7,269 nucleotides of DNA from Gammaproteobacteria bacterium. GTDB taxonomy: Bacteria > Pseudomonadota > Gammaproteobacteria > Pseudomonadales > Pseudohongiellaceae. Location: NCBI GenBank assembly GCA_003556835.1, contig PWQG01000158.1, forward strand, positions 1-7,269. Direction: 5' to 3'. The notes beneath the pieces are model-generated. The model was not told where the DNA came from. It did no database searches and saw nothing but the letters and a program-made list of their open reading frames with translations. The position numbers and the translations under genes were made by a program. This document shows positions 1 through 5,379 of this stretch, piece after piece. Positions within the stretch are counted from its first letter, which is position 1; each line of letters begins with the position of its first letter.

Positions 1-227
1 ACATCAATGCGTTGATCGCCGAGGGCGAGTTGCAGCTTTGCCGCAAGCCGACTGGCCTCGGCCGCGCGATTAGCCAATTCCCGTTCTGTCTCCACCAATA
101 AGTCGATATCTCCGCCTCTCGCGGCGTCATCCACGCGTGAGCCAAAGAGAAGCACCCGGGCGTCGCTACCCAATTGCTCGGCGACGACCTGACGGATGGT
201 GGCTATTTGTTGGCTGGTCAAGCGCAT
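1..227 (-). CDS. MNT-type nucleotidyltransferase domain protein, 5' part (runs off the left edge)
   Basis: The first 75 codons are present, read leftward from ATG at 227. Residues 28-42 carry the nucleotidyltransferase signature FGSRVDDAARGGDID: a Gly-Ser pair, nine residues, then Asp-x-Asp (D40, D42), the metal-binding acids of the pol-beta fold. A likely third acid is D75 in DQRID at the window edge. Small proteins of this kind often pair with a HEPN-domain partner as an MntA/HepT-like (type VII) toxin-antitoxin module, where the MNT protein AMPylates the toxin. That partner would lie outside the window, so the role here is inferred. The opening MRLTSQQIATIRQVV fits the family's usual N-terminus. 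No ribosome binding site is visible and an extended -10 box lies directly upstream. The gene is divergent from psd. I am confident of the domain, not of the biological role. Confidence 0.8.
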   Translation of the reverse strand, partial: MRLTSQQIATIRQVVAEQLGSDARVLLFGSRVDDAARGGDIDLLVETERELANRAAEASRLAAKLQLALGDQRID

Positions 228-234
228 AAGGTGC

Positions 235-243
235 AGTATATCA
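235..243 (-). promoter_or_regulatory. Extended -10 promoter box for the nucleotidyltransferase gene
   Basis: On the minus strand the sequence reads TGATATACT: a TG motif, one base, then TATACT (five of six matches to TATAAT). No good -35 is visible 16-18 bp further up, as expected for an extended -10 promoter. Transcription would begin about 7 bases downstream, essentially at the ATG at 227, giving a leaderless mRNA. This is inferred from sequence only. Confidence 0.45.
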
Positions 244-337
244 CCCGGCCATCGAGCTCAGGCTGCCGTTGCCGGGCACTTTTCCGGTATGCTCTGCGTC
301 AACCTGTGATGAACCACTGCTTGAGAACGCCCTCCGG

Positions 338-1225
338 ATGAGTGTCTACCGAGACGAAAGCCCCGCCACCTGGTTGGACCACCTGAAAGCCGCCCTGCTC
401 CGCCCTCTGCCCCACCACGCGATCTCCCGGGTGACCCACTGGGCGGTGCGGGTGGAGACGCCGTGGTTCAAGAACCTGCTGATCAAGACCTTCATCCGCG
501 TGTTCAAGGTGGACATGAGCGAGGCGCTGGAGGAAGCCCCCACCGCATACCCCACCTTCAACGCCTTCTTCACGCGGGCGCTGAAGCCCGAGGCGCGGCC
601 GATGCCGGACGACCCGGACGCCATTCTGTCGCCGGCTGACGGCACCATTAGCCAGATGGGGCCGATCGAGGGGGACACGATATTTCAGGCCAAGGGGCAC
701 GGTTTTACCACTGCCGAGTTGCTGGGCGGTGATGAGGCATTGGCGGAGGAGTTTCGGGACGGGTGGTTCGCCACCATCTACCTGTCACCGAGGGATTATC
801 ACCGGGTGCACATGCCGATGACCGGCACGTTGCGGAAGATGATTCACGTGCCGGGTCGGCTGTTCAGCGTGGCGCCCTTTACGGTGCGGACGGTGCCGAA
901 GCTATTTGCGCGCAATGAGCGGGTGGCTTGTATTTTCGACACCGAGTGCGGGCCGATGGCGCTGGTGCTGGTGGGGGCGATTAATGTGGGGAGTATTGAG
1001 ACGGTCTGGGCGGGCGAGGTGACCCCTCCGGCTGGAAATCGCGTTACCACTCATCAATACAACCAGCCTAGGCAAGTAGGGCCAACAATCCGTAGGGGAG
1101 AAGAGGCAGGACGGTTCAACATGGGCTCAACAGCAATTATTCTAGTGCCAGCTATTGTGGGAACCGACTCCACCCCAGCGGGGCCCTACACCGAAGTTCA
1201 TGCAATACTGAATCGAGTGCATTAA
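338..1225 (+). CDS. psd: Phosphatidylserine decarboxylase proenzyme (mosaic 3' end)
   Basis: This enzyme decarboxylates phosphatidylserine to phosphatidylethanolamine at the inner membrane. The 295-residue protein carries the class I hallmarks: SPADGTISQMG (catalytic Asp 101), YLSPRDYHRVHMP (His 155 and His 158), LFARNER, the VGSIETVWAGEVTPP block, and the self-cleavage site MGST (Gly 263/Ser 264), where the new alpha-chain N-terminus becomes the pyruvoyl cofactor. ATG 338 is preferred over an in-frame TTG at 269 because it begins close to the normal family N-terminus, although its ribosome binding site is weak. From base 1037 the codon use changes: 28 of 62 third positions are G or C, against 54 of 70 just before. 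The tail after GST lacks the usual V-x-MGE-type ending and diverges from relatives. The catalytic residues are intact, so the enzyme is probably active. The stop lies 2 bp from that of the convergent gene. Confidence 0.95.
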   Translation: MSVYRDESPATWLDHLKAALLRPLPHHAISRVTHWAVRVETPWFKNLLIKTFIRVFKVDMSEALEEAPTAYPTFNAFFTRALKPEARPMPDDPDAILSPADGTISQMGPIEGDTIFQAKGHGFTTAELLGGDEALAEEFRDGWFATIYLSPRDYHRVHMPMTGTLRKMIHVPGRLFSVAPFTVRTVPKLFARNERVACIFDTECGPMALVLVGAINVGSIETVWAGEVTPPAGNRVTTHQYNQPRQVGPTIRRGEEAGRFNMGSTAIILVPAIVGTDSTPAGPYTEVHAILNRVH

Positions 1226-1227
1226 GG

Positions 1228-1779
1228 TCATGGACAGGGCAGGTACTCGCTACTTCCTAAGCTCCTCATTCGGCCAGTCTGGGAGATCGCGAATCCGGTT
1301 ATACCCGTGCTGTCTTCCGAGCAAACAGTAAACCTTCCTGTATACCCTCTGCTTTGACCATCTGGCTGGAACACCACTCGCTTCTGCACATTATGGTTGT
1401 GAGATACGCGGAATGAATAGCCCAGCCTGTTCTGTACTTGCAAGACTGCGCCCCCTCCAGGTGCACAAACGTCGCCACCGGGCTCAAGCTGACAGTCGCG
1501 ATATCCCACTGGATCCTCGAAGACTAACCAACCATCTTCCCACCCCGCGTCAGGGTCACACCCATCTCCGGCACCGCTCTTACAAGCCACCACAACGGTA
1601 CCCCTACGAATAGCTTCGTAGCGAGCCTGACCTAACGAGAGCTGCAGTGCCCTGCTCACGCTGGCAGCGCCCTGCGCCTCGAACAGAGCCGTCAGTCGCG
1701 GCGCAGCCAACACCCCTATCATGGCTGTCACGGCAATAACAACAAGCATTTCCAATAGCGATATCCCTGCCTTGCTCAC
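1228..1779 (-). CDS. FimT/GspH-like minor pilin (second GspH-type protein of the cluster)
   Basis: This is a type IV prepilin-like protein of 183 residues with a five-residue leader, MSKAG, cut before ISLLE. Glu +5 of the mature protein and the long hydrophobic helix (about residues 8-27) are present. The C-terminal part matches the GspH/FimT fold: QARYEAIRRG in the helix-proximal region and the terminal pattern GRFTVCSEDSTGITGFAIS followed by TGRMR. Several cysteines (66, 74, 96, 105, 153, 182) suggest periplasmic disulfides. GTG at 1779 is chosen over the upstream in-frame TTG at 1800 because an excellent Shine-Dalgarno lies between them. It is the last gene of the minus-strand pilin block, 109 bp after pilX, where Pseudomonas has pilY1. 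It may be a FimT homologue (FimT binds DNA in natural transformation in some species) or an extra minor pilin; sequence alone does not decide. Confidence 0.85.
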   Translation of the reverse strand: MSKAGISLLEMLVVIAVTAMIGVLAAPRLTALFEAQGAASVSRALQLSLGQARYEAIRRGTVVVACKSGAGDGCDPDAGWEDGWLVFEDPVGYRDCQLEPGGDVCAPGGGAVLQVQNRLGYSFRVSHNHNVQKRVVFQPDGQSRGYTGRFTVCSEDSTGITGFAISQTGRMRSLGSSEYLPCP

Positions 1780-1785
1780 CTTGAA

Positions 1786-1793
1786 CCCTCCTT
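1786..1793 (-). promoter_or_regulatory. Strong Shine-Dalgarno that fixes the start of the FimT-like gene
   Basis: The minus strand reads AAGGAGGG, six bases (TTCAAG) before GTG 1779. It lies downstream of the longer-ORF TTG at 1800, so that TTG cannot use it. This supports GTG 1779 and a five-residue prepilin leader. Confidence 0.75.
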
Positions 1794-1888
1794 GGTTCAA
1801 TCATTACAAAACGCTGACCGCAAACAATCTATAATGGTAAAGTTAGAGGCATCTGGCCACCCTCAAACTACTGGCCGGTACCCACCGA

Positions 1889-3034
1889 TTAATCGCCCCA
1901 CTTAGTCCACTCGTCATTTGTGGTATGCCGCCAAGAGCGTACGGCAAAACTCATATTATCTGATAGCTCTTGCATCGCAGAGCTGCAATAATTCAGCTCC
2001 ATCCCACCAGTTACCCAAGCGGCGTCATCGCCATCGATTTCACCACCAGCCATAACTGCGCCGGCAACATTATAATCCGCTGAGCCACCGCCACCGAAAA
2101 CCACCTCGCCAGAGGCCACGATTAGCCCATACCACTCCAAGCCTCCATGGAAGCGTATATCGCCTTCCACTACCAATAAGCCACAACCTCTGAGCCCGTT
2201 AGCAACAGGGTTGCCACTCATACCAGTAGTGTCGTAGTGGTGTACTTCCATGTCACCACTGCAGCTTGGTGCACCATCCTCGGGAAACTGCGGATTCCCG
2301 GACACCTCACTCTCAATTGCGTCGAAATCTCCTACACCATCAGCAGAACCGACCAAGTCGCTGACCAACTCAGCCACATTGATGTAGTACCCCTCATCAT
2401 AGACATCACTGCCTTGAAGGTCGGGCGAGGGCTCCCCCTCAAGAACGAAGTTATTATGCTGGTCAATGGAGGACGGCGTTATCGCCCCATATTTATCATC
2501 GTCACCACAAATATCCAGTCCAGACGCCGAAGCAGAGCTTGACTGAAGCCACATAGGCCCTTCCGAGTAGAGTGCGGAGTTTGCAGTTACGAAAGTCCGG
2601 CTCGCTTCCGCAACTACTGACGCTCGAGTGCCGCCATCTGAGGCCCCTCGCAAATAAAATGTCCTAATCGGTTGACCATTATATTCCCGATTTCCATCCC
2701 ACTCGGCCACACACCATCCCGCACCTAACCCCGCCCAATCTGATCGGGTAACCTCCCGCCAACCCACGGAGTCCCAATCATCGGCACAGTCCACGTAGCC
2801 GATGCTATCGTCTTCACGCAGGGCATCCAGCCCCTCTTTGAGAGCCACCTCAGCCGCCATATTGGCATCAATGACCTGCTTGTGCTGTCCAGACATCCGT
2901 TCTTGCATGGTTGCATTTTGCATGGCCGATACGCCAAGCAATGTCATCACAGCCAGGATAATCAGAGCTACAACAAGGACTGCTCCAGATTGCCTGTTAC
3001 GCGCGCCACGCAGAAAATTTCGCTCATTATCCAT
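1889..3034 (-). CDS. pilX: PilX-like minor pilin with large C-terminal extension
   Basis: This protein is the counterpart of GspK/PilX in the pilus priming complex. It has 381 residues, about twice a Pseudomonas PilX. Residues 1-16 form a basic leader ending RNRQSG, then AVLVVALIILAVMTLLGVSA forms the membrane helix without Glu +5, as is usual for the PilX/GspK class. NATMQERMSG and ANMAAEVALKEG (residues about 40-70) are typical PilX N-domain motifs. Residues about 160-350 form an extra Asp/Gly-rich domain ending in short hydrophobic repeats (GLLVVEGDIRF, WYGLIVASGEVVF, NVAGAVMAGGEI), then a Cys/SWR-type tail (YCSSAMQ, AVRSWRH). This resembles the C-terminal domain of large PilX-like proteins (I believe DUF7305). 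ATG 3034 is chosen because AGAGG lies seven bases upstream, just after the pilW stop at 3045. The next gene in Pseudomonas, pilY1, is absent. Confidence 0.85.
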   Translation of the reverse strand: MDNERNFLRGARNRQSGAVLVVALIILAVMTLLGVSAMQNATMQERMSGQHKQVIDANMAAEVALKEGLDALREDDSIGYVDCADDWDSVGWREVTRSDWAGLGAGWCVAEWDGNREYNGQPIRTFYLRGASDGGTRASVVAEASRTFVTANSALYSEGPMWLQSSSASASGLDICGDDDKYGAITPSSIDQHNNFVLEGEPSPDLQGSDVYDEGYYINVAELVSDLVGSADGVGDFDAIESEVSGNPQFPEDGAPSCSGDMEVHHYDTTGMSGNPVANGLRGCGLLVVEGDIRFHGGLEWYGLIVASGEVVFGGGGSADYNVAGAVMAGGEIDGDDAAWVTGGMELNYCSSAMQELSDNMSFAVRSWRHTTNDEWTKWGD

Positions 3035-3044
3035 GGCAATGCCT

Positions 3045-3710
3045 CTACCGTAGATTGCGGAGTGCAACCGTGAAGGTAATAGTCTGCTCTAAGTCGTCCA
3101 CCAGAGCGGATCCAGATGTCGGCACCAGGTCGAAGTGAAAACGAACCCCCGTGACTTCCGCCCAATCTCCGACACTGCTTGCGGTTCCGATCAAGCCATC
3201 CTTGCCCAAGTATTCAATCTCCATAGACTGAACACCACCGACTAAGGATTCCACTTGGCCAGAACCATTGGCGCAGGATAGGCTCCCATCATTACTCAAG
3301 AAAAACCGGCTCTGAACGAGGCCATCATTATTCGCACCACCGCCAAGACAATCCGTTATGTCTAGGCCATCATCGCCGCTTCCGGGATATAAGCACACAT
3401 GAATGGAGTCGGACTGCCCTTGTTCACCGAACAAAGGCACGCTCCCTTCGCAATTATCAAATAAACCGTCGAAGCCTGCTTGGCGCCCCCCATAGCTCTC
3501 GAAGGGATTTCTGTAACCTGCCTGGGCAATATGCTTACCAATAAAGCCATAGAGGAACCTGGCGTTCTCTTGCATCTCGGCCACACCTGCCTGAACCTCA
3601 GAGCTAGCTCTGGCGCTAATAAATATTTGTATAACGCCCGCCAAGAGGATCAGGCTCACCAGGAGCCCAATCATCAACTCGACAAGGCTCAGCCCCGCCT
3701 GTCTTTTCAT
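3045..3710 (-). CDS. pilW: Type IV pilus minor pilin PilW
   Basis: PilW is the GspJ-type minor pilin of the tip or priming complex and acts in the periplasm and inner membrane. The 221-residue protein begins MKRQAG, is cut before LSLVELMIGLLVSLILLAGV, and has Glu +5. It continues into the diagnostic PilW stretch QENARFLYGFIGKHIAQAGY, then a Gly/Cys-rich head and the closing strands VTGVRFHFDLVP and TITFTVALRNL. ATG 3710 is preferred to GTG 3716, which is only two codons earlier, because AGAGGTGA sits correctly just before the ATG. The GTG itself falls inside that ribosome binding site. The start lies 8 bp after the pilV stop and pilX begins 10 bp after the pilW stop, so these genes form one operon. 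Confidence 0.92.
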   Translation of the reverse strand: MKRQAGLSLVELMIGLLVSLILLAGVIQIFISARASSEVQAGVAEMQENARFLYGFIGKHIAQAGYRNPFESYGGRQAGFDGLFDNCEGSVPLFGEQGQSDSIHVCLYPGSGDDGLDITDCLGGGANNDGLVQSRFFLSNDGSLSCANGSGQVESLVGGVQSMEIEYLGKDGLIGTASSVGDWAEVTGVRFHFDLVPTSGSALVDDLEQTITFTVALRNLR

Positions 3711-3718
3711 GGTCACCT

Positions 3719-4147
3719 CTACCTAGCCGGCTGAAACCGATATGTAAACTCTTCTCTGGCCCCCGTATCACCCGCCAACGTCGTGGCCAAGATATTACGC
3801 TGCTCAGCCCATGTGATTCGGATCAGGTATTCGTCATCCCCTAGATCAGCAACCTCGGCACTAGGGCTTGGAAGTCGATCCGCCAGAATGTCGCACCAAT
3901 CCTGCATTTCTCCCATCCCTGGACTCCCATCACATGATGAAACGTAATCCGCCGCGGACCGGTGATAAACACGCATCCGCTCAGAGAGGTCAAACGCCAA
4001 AACAGAGGCCTGGGTTCTAAGCATGGAACTGTGCGTCGCGGAAACGCTATTCATCTGTAGAGTTGCCAAGCCAAGCAACCCGATTGACAAGATGACAAGA
4101 GCGACTAGCGCTTCTACCAGAGTGAAGCCGCGTTGGCGTCGGCGCAC
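3719..4147 (-). CDS. pilV: Type IV pilus minor pilin PilV
   Basis: PilV is the GspI-type minor pilin of the priming complex. From GTG 4147 the 142-residue protein has a seven-residue basic leader (VRRRQRG) cut before FTLVEALVALVILSIGLLGL, with Glu +5. It continues with the PilV pattern LATLQMNSVSATHSSML, ASVLAFDLSERMRV, a Cys pair near SSCDGSPG and QDWCD, and the ends YLIRITWAEQ and EFTYRFQPAR. The reading frame stays open to ATG 4264, which overlaps the fimU stop as ATGA. Using that ATG would give a 46-residue leader, odd for a type IVa prepilin. AAGG seven bases before GTG 4147 supports the shorter form, but translational coupling at 4264 remains possible. The gene is in one operon with fimU and pilW. 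Confidence 0.88.
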   Translation of the reverse strand: MRRRQRGFTLVEALVALVILSIGLLGLATLQMNSVSATHSSMLRTQASVLAFDLSERMRVYHRSAADYVSSCDGSPGMGEMQDWCDILADRLPSPSAEVADLGDDEYLIRITWAEQRNILATTLAGDTGAREEFTYRFQPAR

Positions 4148-4260
4148 CTCCCCACCTTGGGACCTAGGCTGCAGCGGGTCGCCAGTCGTGGACTTAAAGA
4201 CACTTTCCTGAATAGGATTGAGGCCACGATAAATGCTAGATATGCTCTTCTTTTTCCACT

Positions 4261-4764
4261 TCATTCTCTGGTTACCCTGCCGACCGCGGAGACGCCGACC
4301 TCCCGTGGCTCAACATTGGTACCGGGAATCGTATACGTAAACGTTAGCGGATTTCCCTCAAGCATCCCGGCACGATCAAATCGGATACGATCTAAATCTG
4401 ACGAAGACGTCAGATTTAGAGTCGCACCTTCAAGTGCTCCCCACTCACGAAGGAGATTGCCACCCTCCCTTAGTTGGCCAGGTGCGCAGTCGGACTCGCC
4501 TGAACTCCCTCTAGGTGCCAAGGCCCACCCGTCAGCCCAAGTCTCACCTACACGGCACAAGGTCACCGCCTGATTACGGCGCACCGCCTCCGACCTCGCA
4601 ACGTTAAGCGCCTCGACCAATTGATTTACCTGGGTCGTGGCACGATTTTCTAGGAACAGAGTACGGAGATTGGGAGCCGCAATCGTAGCGATAATGGCAA
4701 ACACCGCCACAACGACCAAGAGTTCCACTAGGGTAAAGCCGTTACTGTGACTTTTTTTGTTCAT
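4261..4764 (-). CDS. fimU: FimU/GspH-type minor pilin, first gene of the minor pilin operon
   Basis: The 167-residue prepilin starts MNKKSHSNG and is cut before FTLVELLVVVAVFAIIATIAAP, with Glu +5. The family motif EALNVARSEAVRRNQAVTLC follows, ending in Cys 70, which probably pairs with Cys 93 in SDCAPG. IRFDRAGML and GVSAVGRVTR correspond to the last strands of the GspH/FimU head. The position, before pilV-pilW-pilX and near ispH, matches fimU (or fimT) of Pseudomonas; FimU joins the priming complex to pilins. ATG 4764 is the only reasonable start. The ribosome binding site is weak (TTTAGGC), and a weak -10 (TATAGA, 4773-4778) lies close, so the leader may be very short. The product could also be named FimT; separating the two needs alignment. 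Confidence 0.85.
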   Translation of the reverse strand: MNKKSHSNGFTLVELLVVVAVFAIIATIAAPNLRTLFLENRATTQVNQLVEALNVARSEAVRRNQAVTLCRVGETWADGWALAPRGSSGESDCAPGQLREGGNLLREWGALEGATLNLTSSSDLDRIRFDRAGMLEGNPLTFTYTIPGTNVEPREVGVSAVGRVTRE

Positions 4765-4780
4765 GCCTAAAGTCTATAGC

Positions 4781-4829
4781 TGTCGCTGACACAGACACCA
4801 CCGATCCTCCGACAGTCGGTGCAGCGACA
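4781..4829. repeat. Nested inverted repeat in the fimU-pilE divergent region
   Basis: TGTCGCTG (4781-4788) is the exact reverse complement of CAGCGACA (4822-4829). Inside it, CACCGA (4799-4804) pairs exactly with TCGGTG (4816-4821), which directly adjoins the outer right arm. CCGACAGTCGG (4809-4819) is a further small palindrome. No T tract follows on either strand, so this is not a standard terminator. It lies upstream of both fimU and pilE and could be an operator or a structured site. Confidence 0.6.
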
Positions 4830-4831
4830 CC

Positions 4832-4840
4832 GATGAACGG
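4832..4840 (-). promoter_or_regulatory. AlgR-like box upstream of the fimU operon (candidate)
   Basis: The minus strand reads CCGTTCATC, which matches eight of nine bases of the AlgR core CCGTTCGTC. In Pseudomonas aeruginosa AlgR activates the fimU-pilVWXY1Y2E operon, so position and orientation (68 bp upstream of ATG 4764) make sense. A single 9-mer can occur by chance, and an AlgR homologue in this organism is unproven. Confidence 0.35.
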
Positions 4841-4846
4841 TACACC

Positions 4847-4875
4847 TTGAGAGCGCGTTGATGAGAGAATATCTG
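4847..4875 (+). promoter_or_regulatory. Candidate promoter for the pilE-like gene
   Basis: TTGAGA at 4847-4852 (five of six matches to the -35 consensus) is followed after 17 bp by TATCTG at 4870-4875, a weak -10. Transcription would start near 4882. That places GTG 4881 at or before the transcript start and leaves the Shine-Dalgarno at 4896 available to TTG 4908. Confidence 0.35.
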
Positions 4876-4895
4876 CTAGGGTGGACATTCAACTT

Positions 4896-4903
4896 GGGGG
4901 TGA
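4896..4903 (+). promoter_or_regulatory. Shine-Dalgarno that favours a TTG start for pilE
   Basis: GGGGGTGA matches seven of eight bases of GGAGGTGA and ends four bases before TTG 4908. The alternative GTG 4881 has only AGG directly abutting it. This supports the TTG start and a 10-residue prepilin leader. Confidence 0.6.
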
Positions 4904-4907
4904 CAAA

Positions 4908-5288
4908 TTGACTGGGAAGAGCGCAAGACAGAGCGGGATTACCCTGATCGAATTGATGATAGTGGTCGTGATCATAGGCATACTCGCGTCAATCGCCTAC
5001 CCGATCTACACAAACCAAGTGATGCGTGCAGAGCGGGCGGACGGACGGGCCGCCATCATGAGCACAGCACAGATGATGGAACGTGGATACACCGCCAATA
5101 ACGAGTATCAGGACCCCGGCGATCAGACCTCAGAGCAGGGTCTTTGGATTGTGGACGTCGAGACCGACGGCCAGACTTTTACGCTAACCGCAACCAAGGA
5201 CGAGAATAAAGGGGTAACTGACACCCAGTGTGGCACCCTCACTCTTGACGAGACCGGAGAACGAGGTCCAACCAGCGATTGTTGGTAA
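4908..5288 (+). CDS. pilE: Type IV pilin, PilE-like
   Basis: From TTG 4908 this encodes a 126-residue prepilin: leader MTGKSARQSG, cut before ITLIELMIVVVIIGILASIAYP. It has Glu +5, Ile instead of Phe at +1, and the usual Pro after the helix. Residues about 33-60 hold the PilE-type helix continuation with QVMRAERADGRAAIMSTAQM and MERGYTANN. The C-terminal head has strands GQTFTLTAT and a two-cysteine closing loop, CGTLTLDETGERG to a final CW, as in PilE proteins of Pseudomonas and relatives. PilE links minor pilins to the major pilin in the fibre. In Pseudomonas pilE ends the fimU operon on the same strand; here it is divergent and apparently has its own promoter. It could instead be a major pilin of modest length, but the closing CGTLTL...CW pattern favours PilE. 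Confidence 0.87.
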   Translation: MTGKSARQSGITLIELMIVVVIIGILASIAYPIYTNQVMRAERADGRAAIMSTAQMMERGYTANNEYQDPGDQTSEQGLWIVDVETDGQTFTLTATKDENKGVTDTQCGTLTLDETGERGPTSDCW

Positions 5289-5334
5289 TGCGGGCCTCCT
5301 AGGTCCTCGCTGGGTGATGTCGTGAGCTACCGGC

Positions 5335-5368
5335 CACATGGAGCCCCAGGTGCTGTCCGACTTATTTT
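5335..5368 (+). terminator. Weak terminator-like hairpin after pilE
   Basis: CACATGG (5335-5341) and CCAGGTG (5346-5352) pair across an AGCC loop with one A-G mismatch. The T-rich run TTATTTT begins only ten bases later, so it is not a standard intrinsic terminator. It lies between the convergent ends of pilE and ispH. Confidence 0.2.
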
Positions 5369-5379
5369 AAGGTTTTGAT

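Noticed and set aside
269..337. 23-codon extension of psd from TTG 269
   Set aside because: No Shine-Dalgarno fits and the residues do not resemble Psd N-termini; ATG 338 is closer to the family start.
1801..1888. Terminator and promoter between pilX and the FimT-like gene
   Set aside because: Only a 5-bp stem (GGCCA/TGGCC) and loose -10-like TATAGA or TGTAAT without a matching -35 are visible; this is too weak to call.
2237..2542. 101-codon plus-strand frame inside pilX
   Set aside because: It is the antisense shadow of a well-supported gene, with no recognisable motifs.
4133..4573. 146-codon plus-strand frame across pilV and fimU
   Set aside because: It is antisense to two clear pilin genes; its composition is that of reverse-complemented pilin codons.
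5289..5334. Small gene or att site between pilE and ispH
   Set aside because: No open frame with a ribosome binding site and no direct repeat matching the left edge in psd was found.
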